From NCBI GenBank assembly GCA_947650365.1, contig CANTAL010000024.1, positions 1,893,001 through 1,957,000 on the forward strand: a stretch of DNA of 64,000 nucleotides. Direction: 5' to 3'. This DNA comes from Chamaelirium japonicum. Lineage: Eukaryota; Streptophyta; Magnoliopsida; Liliales; Melanthiaceae. The number at the start of each line of letters is the position of its first letter. Positions within the stretch are counted from its first letter, which is position 1. Position numbers and translations under genes: made by a program. Positions 43,972-58,100 of this stretch are shown here, piece by piece. The notes below the pieces were generated by a model that saw nothing but the letters and a program-made list of their open reading frames with translations, searched no databases and was not told where the DNA came from.

Positions 43972-45913
43972 TGTTGGAATTAGATCCGCTTATCAGAGTT
44001 GCAGCGGAAGCAAAAGATAGATCCAAAGATCATACGGTGTATGTTTCTTTACAATTAATTCTACAAAATAATCTACATGCAAATCTATGATCTTAGCATA
44101 TGTGCGGACACCCTAGAGGCATACTATGATCTACGGAAGACATGCATACATCTAGTTATGTGTTTAGAATCATCATACCTTTTGGATCTATGATCCAGAT
44201 AGAATGAAATAATGATGAACCGTATGTGAATTGCAAGGGAAGCTGTCGGATAGCACCTTGTCCTTTGCGAATTATGGAATCCTCGAAATCCCGTCTTTGA
44301 GTGCAAGGATTACGAGCCGACGGAGGAATTCATTGTGAAGACGATGGCAAGCCACAAGATCTCCTCCTTCTCTTTCTCTCTTCTTCCTTCTCCTTCCTTC
44401 ATCCTTCTTCTTCCTTTTCCGTCCTTGGCCGAAACCACAAAGAGGAGGAGAGGGGGAGAGGTTCGGATTTTGGTGAGGAAAGGCACTAAAGGCCAGCCCC
44501 TCCCCCTCCTCTATACATATAGGGCCGGTCTCCTAGTGCCATATGCAAGATAAGGCTGGCCCTAATTAGATTAGGATAAGGGGGGGTCGGTTTGTAGGGA
44601 TTCCAAGTGTCTATCGTGAAGCCTGAACAAAAACGCCCTTCACTAAAAGTGAAAAACTGAAAGAGAGATTGAGTGAGGTGCGCTACTCGGAATCGAGTTC
44701 CGTTAGTGCCTATGAGCTCCTGGAATTATTCCGCTCATTCTAAGATCCATATTCAACATGTTCTGAGCCATATTTCAGTATTTACCAAAATACCCCTACG
44801 GCCCGTAACACATACGAATTAGGTTCTTAGGCTCCAGGCTTGCGCTCCATCGCGCTACTTCGCATCCAACGTATCCAACCAGGTCGGGGAAACAATTTCT
44901 ATACGCAACAACATGATGGAACCTTTAGGGTTTGGGATCTCTATCTCTAACCGGATCCCTGATTAACTATTCTGGTGACACACCGAAAGTTCCGTTAATC
45001 AGTCCTAATCCGATTAACCCACGTAGCCACCCAGAGTGTGACACAAGTTGAACTCTAGATCCTAAACTTATGTTACTCCCTCGTAACCCTGTTCTTTACT
45101 ATACTCTGATAATCCTTAGTCCCTCATATTACTGGTGCCATGATACGACTCGGGCGGTGGGGAGTACCGTCAGATCCCGATCGATCATCTGACTAGGGTT
45201 TGATGACTTGTCTTCTATAACACTACATACCTTCCGGTGCTATGCCTAGCATCCGGAACATCGTCAGTCATACTGACAACCACTAGGCCTGGGTTAACTA
45301 TGTGGACAGATTGACTCATCAAAATGCACCCATCCAACACTGGACGTCGGATAACCTGTAGGGATTACATATCACTCAAGTGCTAGCCGGGTAGCCCAAC
45401 GTACCGTGGTATTGGACTATGGAAGGTCCGTACATGTTGGCACATCAAAGCACCACACAACTGGTTAGCCCAGTGTACATGGTCCCTCAGGGTTAAGGAC
45501 AGATTATCTATAGTAGTAAGACGGTTTATGCACCAGTGTCTGAATCAGTAAACTGTGCACCGTCTTGGTTCCTGTTCAACACGATCATCGTGCTTGGTCA
45601 GGTGAATGGAAATCCCATGTTCCCGTGGTGGAGACTTCACCATATCCTCTACCTGCCAACAGCTTGTTCTCGGTAAAGCGAGCAGCATCACCTAAGCTGT
45701 GAACTAGTTCTAGGTCTACACATAACTGGTCTACTGGGTCTCCCAAGCATGGATCCACCATGCGCCTCGGTGGCCTACTGTGTTCTCTAGGATCCTTTTA
45801 TTATATGTGTATAAACATATACCATAGTAGTATTCTAATTAAAGCAATAACCAAAGACATCTTTATTAATGTTAATACAGAAAATCCACGCTAAGGACAC
45901 ACGAGCTACAACA
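43972..45913 (-). mobile_element. Solo LTR of an unclassified LTR retrotransposon (1,942 bp)
   Basis: Starts TGTTGGAATTAG and ends AGCTACAACA, giving the 5-bp terminal inverted repeat TGTTG/CAACA. It is flanked by perfect GTTTA duplications (43,967-43,971 and 45,914-45,918); removing element and one GTTTA restores a module. There is no second LTR or coding interior, so it is a recombined solo LTR. On the minus strand it ends with GCTTCCGCTGC shortly before the terminus, an LTR ending I associate with Ty1/copia elements, and TATATGTATAG near 44,520 could be its TATA box. Orientation and superfamily are therefore tentative. Open frames inside are short and unsupported. Confidence 0.85.
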
Positions 45914-48900
45914 GTTTAGGTATAAAGTAAGAAGGAATTTAAATTCCAAAACTCTACTTCTCAATAATATAATTAAATCTCTCCGTTCTTTTCTCTCTTC
46001 TCCTAAAGAATAGGGTTTCCTATAGATTGGTTAGGCCCTAAGTAAGCTTACCCTATAAAGAATATACGACCCCTTTAGGGTGGGGCACATTTGACTGCTC
46101 TCTAATTCTCCTATCTCATAATATATTATCAGTATGAATATATCAAGCCCAGCCGACCAGTCATAAGAAAACGGAAAGAGAAACGAAGACAGAAGAGAGA
46201 AGAAGAGAGAAGAGAATAAAGAGATAAATGAAAAGAGAAGAGAGAAGAAGTCCTACTCCAATCCATTGGCCACAAGTATAAGTGTGAAGTAAGAAAGAAT
46301 CTAAATTCCAAAACTTCACAGAAGAAAGAAAAAAAGACAGAAGAGAACGGAGAGATAAATAAAGAGAGAAGAAGTCATGCTCCAGTCCATTGGCCACGGG
46401 TATAGGTGTGAAGTAAAAAAGAATCTAAATTTTAAAACTCCACTTCTCAATAGTATCATCTCAACGTTATTATAATTATCATAGTAAAGTTACTATAATT
46501 TTTTTAATTAAATTAATCATTTATTAAATTATTAAATAATTTAATAATTTAAATAATATAATAATTAAGATTTTAGTAAATTAATTAATTTATTTAATTA
46601 TTTAATTATTTATTTATTTAATTAAATTTATTATTTTATTTATTTATTATTATTATATTATAAAATAATTAAATTAGGTAACTATTAAATTATTTAAATT
46701 ATTAAATAAAAAAATAATTATTTAATTATATAATTACTTTATTGATTTATTTTATTAGAAATTTCATAAAATATTATTTTATTATGAAATAATTAAATAA
46801 TTAGTCAATTATTTAAATATTTAAAAACTTATTTAGTAAAGAAATATATTAAATAGATTATTTAATTAATCAAATAAATAATTTAATTATTAAATAATTT
46901 TATAATTAACTAAATAATAATTAAAATAAATTATTATATAATTATTTGAATATATAGATAATAAAATATTTTTTAAAATAATTTAATATTATTTTAAATA
47001 ATCAATTAAATATTTATTTATTTTACTATTTAAATAATAAATAAATTATTAAAATTATTTAGTTATTTAATTATATAGATAATTAAATATTTATTTATTT
47101 ATTTAAAAATTCAATTTATTAAACTAATTAAATTAATTAAATAATAGAAAGTAAAGAAGGAATATGAGGCATACCTGAATTTTTTTGCTTTAAAAATAAT
47201 TTATAATTTTCTTTATAAAATTTTAAAATATTACAACTGTTATACGATCGGATGGATATCCACCGTCGGATCTCTCCCATGGATCAGGGTTTCCTATAGA
47301 TTGCTTAGGCCCTAAGTAAGCTTGCCCTATAAATAATATACAACCCCTTTAGGGTGGGGCATGTTTGATGGCTTTCTCTTTCTCCCATCTCATAATACAT
47401 TACCAGCACAAACATGTCGAGCCCAGCCGACCAGTCACAAGAAAACAGAGAGAGAAATGAAGAAAGAAGAGAGAGAAGAGAATAGAGAGATAAACGAAGA
47501 AAAAATAGAGAAAAAGTCATGCTCCAGTCCATTGGCCATGGGTATAGGTGTGAAGTAAGAAGGAATCTAAATTCTAAAACTCTACTTCTCAATAATATTA
47601 TTAAATCTCTCCATTCTCTTTTTTTTGCCCATCTCATAACACGTTATCAGCACGAACATGTCAATCTTAGCCTTCCAGTCACAAGAAAATTAAGAGAAAA
47701 ACGAAGACAGAAGAGAGAGAAAAAGAAAGAAGAGAACGAAGAGATAAACGAAGAGAGAATAAAAAAGAAGTCCTACACCAGTCCATTGGCCACGGGTATA
47801 AGTGTAAAGTAAGAAGGAATCTAAATTCCAAAACTCTATTTCTTAATAGTATCATCTCAACGTTATTATGATTATCATAGTAATATTATTATAATTTTTT
47901 TAATTAAATTAATTATTATTTAATTATTAAAAAAGTGTGAAGTAAGAAGGAATCTAAATTCCAAAACTTCACTTCTTAATATTTACACAACCCCTTTAGG
48001 GTGGGATAGATTTGATGGCTCTATCTTTCTCTCATCTCACAATACGTTATCAGTACGAACATGTCGAGCCGAGCCGACTAGTCGAAAGAAAATGAAGAGA
48101 AAAACGAAGACAGAAAAGAGAGAAGAAGAGAGAAAAGAACAGAGAGATAAATGAAGATAGAAGAGAGAAGAAGTCCTGCTCTAATTCATTGGCCATAGGT
48201 ATAGGTGTGAAGTAAGAAGGAATCTAAATTCCAAAACTCCATAGAAAATAGAAGAAGAGATAAGAGGAGAGATAAATAAAGAGAGAAGAGAGAAGAAGTC
48301 CTGCTCCAGTCCATTGGCCATGGGTATAGGTGTAAAGTAAGAAGGAATCTAAATTTCAAAACTTAGTTCTGTCTTTGTTTATTTCTCCATTCTCTTCTCT
48401 CTTCTTCTCTCTCTTCTGTGTAGTATTGGAATTTAGATTCTTTCTTACTTCACACCTTTACCCGTTGCAATTAGACTAGAGCAGGACTTCTTCTGTCTTC
48501 TTTCTTTATTTATCTTTCCTTTCTCTTCTCTCTTATTCTCTCTCTTCTATTTTTGTTTCTTTCTTAATTAAATAATTATATTATTTAAATAAATTATTTA
48601 TGTAGAAGAGAGAAAAGAATGGAGAGAAAAATGAAAAGAGAAGGGGATAAGAAGTCCTGCTTTAGTCCATTGGCCACGGGTATAGGTATGAAGTAAAAAG
48701 GAATCTAAATTCCAAAACTCCAAAAAAGAGAGAGAAGGGAAAGAAGAAGAGAGAAGAAAAGAGAAGAGAACAGAAGAGAGAGAAGATAAGGATACTTCTA
48801 TTTAATTATTAAAACTAGATAGATTTAAATTATTTTAATTAGGTTCTCTTCTCTCTCCTCACAATATATTATCAGCACGAATATGTTGAGCCCAACCGAC

Positions 48901-49477
48901 CAATCACTAGAATAGAGAAAGAAACAAAGACAGAAAAGAGAAAAAAAGAGAGAAGAGAACGGAGAGATAAACGAAGAGAGAAGAAGTCATGCTCTAGTTC
49001 ATTGGCCACGGTATAGGTGTGAAGTAAGAAGGAATCTAAATTCCAAAACTTTACTTCTTAATATTTATACGAGCCCTTTAGGGTGGGGCACGTGTAACGG
49101 TTCTCTCTTTCTCCCATCTCACAACACGTTATCAGCACGAATATGTCAAGCCCAACTGACCAGTCAAAAGAAAATTGATAGATAAAAAAAGACAGAAGAA
49201 AGAGAAGAAGAGAGAAGAGAATGGAGAGATAAATGAAGAGAGAAGTAGTCCTACTCCAGTCCTTTGACCACGGATATAGGTCTGAAGTAAGAAGGAATCT
49301 AAATTCCAAAACTCTACTTCTGTCTTCGTTTCACTTTCCGTTTTCTTATGACTGGTCGGCTGAGCTCGACATGTTCGTGCTGATAACATATTGTGAGATG
49401 GGAGAAAGGGAGAGCCATCAAACGTGCCACATCCTAAAGGGATCGTATATTATTTATTATTTATAGGGTAAGCTTAC
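45914..49477 (+). repeat. Array segment between the two solo LTRs
   Basis: Continues in left-arm orientation. 45,919-47,300 matches about 4,380-5,900, including AT block D. 48,380-49,470 matches about 6,660-7,920, including the AT palindrome near 48,566 and the AAACTAGA segment near 48,820. The part near 47,850-47,940 has a short AT-block remnant fused abruptly to a module. No gene is seen. Confidence 0.68.
46451..47278 (+). repeat. AT-rich block D
   Basis: Direct copy of block A, about 100 bp shorter through internal deletions. It has conserved ends (ATCATAGTAAAG and GAAGGAATATGAGG, then TATCCACCGTCGGATC). Confidence 0.75.
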
Positions 49478-52400
49478 TGTTGAGCATCCAAATGATACGA
49501 TTTATCCCTTCTTTATCATGCATATCTCATCACTCTCTTACTTAAAACAATAATATTATAAGTAAAATGCAAAATTTTCTTTTCATTATTGCATAACCCA
49601 TTTTCATGCAACACAAACAATATATTACGTTATAATCATATATTACTTGCATGAGAAATATGGTGGCCAATATTGCAAATTATATTTTAAATTTCTATTG
49701 ATTAAGTATCATATCAAAATCTGATGGATGTTATTTTATGTTTGATTTTTAGGAAATCGACCCGGTTCTCGATGCAGTCAGCTCAAGAGCGTATGACCAA
49801 CCAAGGGATATTCTCATGGCGATTTGATAGAGGTTGTACAGCTCATTTGGAGTCCTTTTATGAAGAGCGATGGAGAATGATAATTGCACGATGATTTGGC
49901 CAAGAGAAGATTTCATTAATGAGCCAATGCAGTGCATCGAACATCGGAGAGGAGAACTACACGCATAAGCGATGATGGATTCAGATGATGATGACCAAAG
50001 CCCATCAAGCCATGTATTACCTTAGGTTCCTTAGCATTGTGCCCGATCCACTCTTGGACCCAACTATGCTTGATCACACATCTTATTCTCTCTTTAATCA
50101 TGACCTTCCATTACATCCAAATCAAAACCAATAACCCATCAGAAGATTTACACACGCACTACCCGGCGGCCAAACTTTATCTCTCTAAAACCATCCAAAC
50201 CCAAAACCCATCTCGACCGTCCATGATCCCAGCTGTACCCAGCTCATGCATGCAAACCCTCGCCGAGCCGAGCCTACAGCCATGCATCCAAAACCCAACC
50301 TAAATCCCCATCGAAAATCAGATCAGCATGCACTTGAATCTTCTTCAAATCATAACCCTCCATTACATCCGAAACCCTCAACCCATGCAAATCCATGCAT
50401 GTGTAGAACCCCACCAACCAACTCCAGCTGCTGCATGTGACTTCATCACCGGCCCACACACCTTTCCTTTTCTCCCTTTATGATCGCAGCCGTCGTTTGA
50501 AACCCAAGCCCAGCACTCCATTACACCTAACAACCCATGCATGCACCGACTTTATCTACATCACAACCGTCCCTTTCCGATTTCATACAACACCTACACC
50601 TTGCTATTAGACCTTTGTTCATGCTCATCTCATAACCGATCCCAGCTGTAACCGAAAACAAAAACCCCTTCATTCTCTCCTAATTTCTCTCTTCTTTATT
50701 TCTCTTTATCGCATTCTTTCTCTCTCTAGCTGCCACCCCGATTTCTCTCTTAAATTCTCTTGGATTCCCTCTTCGATATTAACCCAAAACCCATGCATGA
50801 TTTCAGCTATTCACAATTAACCAGTAATCCCTATATTAAATATCACTCACGAACAGCCATGCATGCGGTAATCTCTCTTCCTTAAATCTCTCTAGATTCT
50901 CACGACCTAACACCAACGTCTCTCTCTAAAATCCGATCCCAACCGTCCATGATTTGAGCCCAGCTCCTCCCTATTCTATCTAAAACCCAGCCCTCTCTCT
51001 CTAAAATCTGCACGCGACCCCGATCCTCTCTCTCAGATTTCTCTCTCCTGCTATAACCTCTTTACCCCCGAGTTCTCTCTCTAAATACCACCGAACTTCT
51101 CTCTAGATCCCCATATCTCACCCGAGATCTCTCTTTCTCTTTCCTGTTTTATCTCTCTTAAAAGTCTGCACGTCACCCTCCTCTCTCCCTTATTTCTCTC
51201 ACCCGTTCCTAATTTCTCTCTCTAACCCTTGATCAATTCCAACCGAACCAACCCAGCCATGCATGCAACCCAACCGCCCAGCCTTTCTCTAGACCTGATT
51301 GCATCACAGCCGTTTGATCTTACCCTTGTTTCTCTCACCCTTTTCTCTCTCCCAATCTATCCCCTTGTACCCGGCTCTCTCTCTCTCTAGTCCGACCCTT
51401 TCTCTCTCATTCTCTGCATAATATTTTTATTTTCCCTCATGATCACACCCTTTTACTCCATACCAATTGAAGCCACCTACCAAACCCGCCGCTGCCTTGG
51501 GATGCAAGCTGGAAAACATTATAAATGGAGGGACTTGGGCTTGAGAAGACAGAACCAACCCACCCCTCCCGCCAGGGAGGGGCATGCAGTTTTTCCAAGA
51601 GCTATCATCTATTATTTTGTAAAGAGGGTGCAAAACAAGTGTGCTATAATGTTAAATTTCTGAATTAGTTGATGTAGTTGTCTGTGTTATTTTAATAAAA
51701 ACTCTATTATCATTTTATTTTTATGCATTCGTCTTCTTTTGCTACAATATTTTTCTGTCTTTATTTTTTTCGTACTTGCATCATGCCCGGCTACATTCCC
51801 TCCCGCTAGGGAGAGGGGTTCGATGCCATAGTGAGTAGTTAGCTTTATTTTCTTACGTATTGCTCTCGATCTCGCTTAATGTATACGCCTCTCAATTAAT
51901 TGATTTTAATTATGGAGAGCTAGCTCTCCCGTGTTTCCATTCAATTGGGATTCGGGTGATACTTCACACTCCAATAGTTAATCATTGATTAAATAGGCGA
52001 ATTATTATGATTTTTTCTTATTTAATTTTTATTAGGTAAATTTTCGTAATTGAGTACTAATCTTTCTTCTTCACTATAAGAAGAATTTAGTTCTTGAGAT
52101 TGCGAGAATATTACATAATAAAATTAGATAAAATGGGTTTTAATTCTAAATTTTCCGCTTGAGATGGTAAAAATTCTGGTCTCAAGTGCAGATAAAAGAG
52201 AGTAATATTGCATAAGAAGTGACTCTATACTATGGTTTACAAATCCCTCTCCTAGGCGGGATATTTCTTCTATTTTATTTTAATTTGAAGCATTAGTTTT
52301 CTATTTTTAATTCCTAACATAAATTACTCCAAATTTCATTCACTTCAATCTAGCTTCACTTGTGATATCTTCTTTAGGCATCAAATTACGTGTGGTTCGA

Positions 52401-52506
52401 TCCTTACTTGCCCTTTACTTTCAAAATTCTCTGAGTTATAATTGCAGGTATTGGTTTTTGATAAATAGCTTTTACAACAACGACATAGCAAAAAAGCTAT
52501 CTATCA
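49478..52506 (+). mobile_element. Probable long solo LTR (3,029 bp)
   Basis: Non-modular DNA bounded by TG...CA and by perfect CTTAC duplications (49,473-49,477 and 52,507-52,511). Joining the flanks restores the standard module word GTAAGCTTACTTAGGGCC. LTR-like signals are a TATAAA at 51,520 and an AATAAA at 51,694, which would leave a U3 of about 2.05 kb and a U5 of about 0.8 kb. The U3 part from about 50,650 to 51,420 is strongly pyrimidine-rich with repeated ATTTCTCTCTC words. No coding domain is recognised. Only the first and last two bases are inverted repeats, so a fragment of another element type is possible. Confidence 0.65.
51520..51525 (+). promoter_or_regulatory. TATA box candidate in the long solo LTR
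   Basis: TATAAATGGAGGG context, 174 bp before an AATAAA hexamer. The spacing fits a short R region. Confidence 0.45.
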
Positions 52507-55170
52507 CTTACTTAGGGCCTAAGCAATCTATGGGAAACCCTAATCCATGGGAGAAGAAATAAGAGAATGGAGAGAATTAATTATATTATTGAGAAGTGGA
52601 GTTGTGAAATTTAGATTCCTTCATACTTCGCACCTATACCCGTGGCCAATAGACTAGAGCAAGACTTCTTCTCCCTTCTCCTTTCGTTTATCTCTCTATT
52701 ATCTTCTCTCTTCTTCTCTCTCTTCTGTCTACATTTCTCTCTTAGTTTTCTTGTGATTGGTCGGCTGGGCTTGACATGTTCGTACTGATAATGTGTTGTG
52801 AGATAGGAGAAAGAGAGAGCCGTCAAATATGCCCCACCCTGAAGGGGTCATATAAATATTAAGAAGTTGAGTTTTGGAATTTAGATTCCTTCTCACTTCA
52901 CACGTATACCCGTGGCCAATGGACTGGAACAGGCCTTCGTCTCTCTTCTCTTTTCGTTTATCTCTTCATTCTCTTCTCTCTCTTCTGTCTTTGTTTCTCT
53001 CTCCGTTTTATTTTCTCTCTTCTTCTGTTTTTTCTGTCTTCGTTTCTCTCTCTATTTTCTTATGACTAGTAGGCTGGGCTCGACATGTTTGCATTGATAA
53101 TGTGTTGTGATATGGAAGAAAGAGAGAGTCGTTAAACGTACCCCACCCTAAAGGGGTCGTATAAATTGAGAAGTGGAGTTTTGAAATTAAGATTCCTTCT
53201 TACTTTATACCTATACACATGGCTAATGGACTTGAGCAAGACTTCTTCTCTTTTCGGGCTGATAATGTTACTATAATTTTTTTTAATTAAATTAATTATT
53301 TAATTAAAACGAAGAGAGTTTTGGAATTTACTATGATAATCATAATAACATTGAGATAATATTATTGAGAAGTAGAGTTTTAGAATTTAGATTCCTTCTT
53401 ACTTCAAACCTATACCCATGATGAATGGACTGGAGCATGACTTCTTCTCTCTTCATTTATCTCTCCGTTCTCTTCTCTTTTCTTCTCTCTCTTCTGTCTT
53501 TGTTTCTCTCTCTGTTTTTTGTGACTGGTTGACTGGGCTCGATATGTTCGTGCTGATAATGTATTATAAGATGGGAGAAAGGGAGAGCCGTCAAACGTGC
53601 CCCACCCTAAAGGGGTCATATATTATTTATAAGGTAAGCTTACTTAGGGCCTAAGTAATCTATGGAAAACCCAAATCCATAGGAGAAGAGGGAAGAGAAT
53701 ATAGAGAGAAGAGATAGATGAAGACCTACTCCAGTCCATTGGTCATGGGTATAGATGTGAAGTAAGAAGGAATCTAAATTTCAAAACTCAACTTCTTAAT
53801 ATTTATACGACCCCGTTAGGGTGGGGCACGTTTGACGCCTCTCTCTTTCTCCCATCTCACAACACGTTATCAGTACAAACATGTCGAACCCAACCGACCA
53901 GTTGCAAGAAAACGGAGAGAGAAACAAAGACAGAAGTTGATTTTTAGAATTTAGATTCCTTCTTACTTCACACCTATACCCGTGGCCAATGGACTGGAGT
54001 AGGACTTCTTCTATCTTCTGTCTTCATTTATCTCTCTATTCTCTTCTCTCTTCTTTTCTCTTTTCTATGGAGTTTTGGAATTTAGATTCCTTCTTACTTT
54101 ACACTTATATTCGTAGCTAATAGACTGTAGCAGGACTTTTTTTCTCTTCTATCTTTGTTTATCTCTCTATTCTCTTCTCAATTCTGTCTTCATTTATAAT
54201 ATAAAATATAAGTCTATTCTACTTAATTATTTAATTATCATAAAAAATTATTTAATATATATTGAGATATTCAATTTGGTTTTTAAATTATTGAAGTCCT
54301 GATCCTGTCCATTTTTATTAATTTAAATAACTATTTAATATATTTAGATATTGAGATTATACTATTTTAAAATTATTTTAGGTTTCACATTGATTGTTTA
54401 GTACCTAAGTAAGCTTACCCTATAAATAATTTACGACCCCTTTAGGGTGGGGCACGTCTGACGGCTCTCTCTTTCTCCCATCTTATAATACAATATCAGC
54501 ACGATCATGTCGAGCCCAACCGACCAGTCGCAAGAAAACGGAGAGAGAAATGAAGATAGATAAGAGAGAATAAGAGAGAAGAGAATAGAGAGATAAATAA
54601 AGAGAGAAGTGAGAAGAAGTCATGCTCTATTCTATTGGCTACGGGTATAGGTGTGAAGTAAGAAGGAATCTAAATTTCAAAACTCCACTTCTGTTTTTGT
54701 TTTTCTGTCCATTTTCTTGCAACTAGTCGGCTGGGCTTGACATGTTCGTGCTGATAACATGTTGTGAGATAGGAGAAAAAGAGAGTCGTCAAACATACCT
54801 CACCCTAAAGGGGTCATATATTATTTATAGGGTAAGCTTACTTAGGGCCTAAGCAATCTATGGAAAACCCTAATCCTTAGGAGAAGAGAGAAGAGAACGG
54901 AGAGATTTAATTATATTATTAAGTAGTGGAGTTTTGGAATTTAGATTCATTTTTACTTTATACCAATACCCGTGGCGAATGGACTGGAGTAGGACTTCTT
55001 CTCTCTTCTCTCTTTGTTTATCTCTCCATTCTTTTCTCTTTTATTTTCTCTTCTCACAACACGTTATCAACATGAACATGTCGAGCCCAATCGACCAGTC
55101 ACAAGAAAACAGAGAGAAAAACGAAGACAGAAGAGAGAGAAGAAAAGATAAGAGAACGAAAAGATAAACG
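52507..55170 (+). repeat. Array segment continuing the interrupted unit
   Basis: Resumes exactly where 49,477 stopped. 52,507-53,700 matches about 7,918-9,110, including the short AT derivative at 53,265-53,370, and 54,934-55,167 matches the module near 9,130-9,400. A 210-bp AT-rich piece at 54,190-54,400 is not seen elsewhere in the window. No gene is seen. Confidence 0.65.
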
Positions 55171-58100
55171 AAGAGATAAGAGATAAGAAGTCATACTCCA
55201 GTCCATTAGCCACGGGTATAAATGTGAAGTAAGAACGAATCTAAATTCCAAAACTCTACTTCTCAATATTAATACGACCCCATTAGGGTGGGGCACGTTT
55301 GACGGCTATCTCTTTCTCTCATCACATAACACGTTATCAGCACGACCATGTTGAGCCTAGCCGACCAGTCATAAGAAAACAGGGAGAGACATAAAGACAG
55401 AAGTAGAGTTTTAGAATTTAGATTCCTTCTTACTTCACACCTAAAGAGATAAATAAAGAGGGAAGAGAGAAGAAGTCCTGCTCCAGTCCATTGGCCACGG
55501 GTATAGGTGTGAAGTAAGAAAAGCTAAATTCCAAAACTCTAATTCTGTCTTCGTTTCTCTCTCCATTTCCTTGCGACTGGTCGGCTGGGCACGATATGTT
55601 CGTGCTGATAACATATTGTGTGATGGGAGAAAGAGAAAGTCGTCAAACATGCCCCACCCTAAATGGGTCATATATTATTTATAGGGTAAGTGTTATGAGA
55701 TGGGAAAAAGAGAGAGCCGTCAAATGTGCCCTACCCTAAAGAGGTCGTATATTATTTATAGGGTAAGCATACTTAGGGCCTAAGCAATATATGGAAAACC
55801 CTAATCCATACAAGAAGATAGAAGAGAGCGAAGAGATTTAATTATATTAATGAGAAGTGGAGTTTTGGAATTTAGATTCTTTCTTACTTCACACCTATAC
55901 CCGTGACAACTCTCTCTTCATCCCATCTCACAACACATTATCAGCACGAACATGTCAAGCTCAGCCGACCAGTCACAATAAAATGGAAAGAGAAACGAAG
56001 ACAGAAGAAAGAGGAGAAAAGAGAAAAGAACGGAGAAATAAATAATGAGAGAACAAAAAAGAAGTCCTGCTCCAGTCCATTAGCCACGAGTATAGACATG
56101 AAGTAAGAAGGAATTTAAATTCCAAAACTCTACTTCTCAATATTTATATGACCCCTTTAGTGTGAGGCACATTTGACATCTCTCTATTTCTTTCATCTCA
56201 TAATACATTATCAGTACGAACATGTCTATCCTAACCGACTAGTCACAAGAAAACAGAAAGAAAAATAAAGATAGAAGAGAGAAAAGAAGAGAAAAGAGAA
56301 CGGAGAAATAAACAAAAAGAAAAGAAAGAAGAAGTCCTGCTCTAGTCCATTGGCCACAGGTATAGGTGTGAAGTTAGAAGGAATCTAAATTCCAAAACTT
56401 TACTTCTCAATATTTATACGACTCATTTAGGGTGGGGCACATTTGACGGCTCTATCTTTCTCCCATCTCACAACACGTTATTAGTACAAACATATCGAGC
56501 CCACCCGACCAATCACAAGAAAATAGAGAGAGAAACAAAGACAGAAGAAAGAGAGAAAGAGAGAAGAGAATGGAGAGATAAACAAAAAGAGAAAAAAGAA
56601 GAAGTCATACTCCAGTCCATTGGCCACGGGTATAGGTGTAAAGTAAGAATGAATCTAAATTCCAAAACTCCACTTCTCAATAGTATCATCAAAACGTTAT
56701 TACGATTATCATATTAAATTCCAAAACTCTCTTAAATTTAAACGATTAATTTAATTAAAAAAATTATAGTAATATTACTATGATAATCATAATAACGTTG
56801 AGATGATACTGTTAAAAAGTAGAGTTTTGGAATTTAGATTCCTTCTTACTTTACACCTATACCCGTGGCAATAATTAATTAAATAAGTTAAATATTTATA
56901 GGGTAAGCTAACTTAGAGCCTAAGCAATCTATGAGAAACCCTAATCCATAAGAGAGATCCGACGATGGCAGCCATCCGATCGAAATAAATAAAATAAATA
57001 AGTAATCTCCTATCTCATAATACTTTATCAGCACGAATCGAGCCCAGTCGACTAGTCACAAGAAAACGGAGACAGAAATGAAAACAGAAGAAAGAGAAGA
57101 AGAACGAAGAGAATGAAGAGATAAACGAAGAAAGAAGAAGTTCTGCTCCAATCCATTGGCCATGGGTATAGGTGTGAAGTAAGAAGGAATCTAAATTCCA
57201 AAACTCCACAGAAGAGAGAGAAGAAGAGAGAAGATAACGGAATGATAAATAAAGAGAGAAGAGAGAAGAAGTCCTGCTCCAGTCCATTGGCCACGGGTAT
57301 TTATGTAAAGTAAGAATGAATCTAAATTCCAAAACTCTACTTCTTAATAATATAATTAAATCACTTTGTTCTCTTATGTCTCTGTTCTCTTCTCTCTTCT
57401 CCCATGGATTAGGGTTTCCCATATATTGCTTAGGCCCTAAGTAAGTTTACCCTATAAATAATATACGACCCTTTTAGGGTGGGAAAAGTTTGACGACTCT
57501 TTCTTTCTCCTATCTCAGAACAAGTTATCAGCACGAACATATTAAGCCCAGCCAACCAGTCATAAGAAAATAGAGAGAGAAACGAAGACAGAAGAGAGAG
57601 AAGAGAGAAGAGAATGAAGAGATAAATGAAGAGAGAAAAGGGAGAAGTCCTGCTCCAGTTCATTGGCCATAGGTATAGGTGTGAAGTAAGAAAGAATCTA
57701 AATTCCAAAACTCTACTTCTCAATAATATAATTAAATCTCCCTATTCTCTTCTCTCTTCTCTCATAGATTAGGGTTTCCTATAGATTGCTTAGGCCCTAA
57801 GTAAGCTTACCCTATAAATAATATATGACCCCTTTAGGTTGGGGCATGTTTCACGGCTCTCACTTTCTTCCATCTCACAATACTTACCCTATAAATAATA
57901 TATGACCCCTTTAGGGTGGGCTACGTTTGATGGCTCTCTCTTTTTCCCATCTCATAACATATTATCAGTACGAACATGTCGAGCCCAGCCGACCAGTCGC
58001 AAGAAAATAGAAAGACAAACGAAGACAGAAGTGGAATTTTGAAAATTAGATTCCTTATTACTTCACACCTATACCCGTGGCCAATAAACTACAGCATGAC

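Noticed and set aside
44301-44553. Two overlapping frames in the first solo LTR
   Set aside because: Short, in a low-complexity CTTCTTCC stretch, and inside a non-coding LTR.
50037-51663. Several 60-88-codon frames in the long solo LTR
   Set aside because: No domain, no conserved neighbour, and a pyrimidine-rich background that lowers stop frequency.
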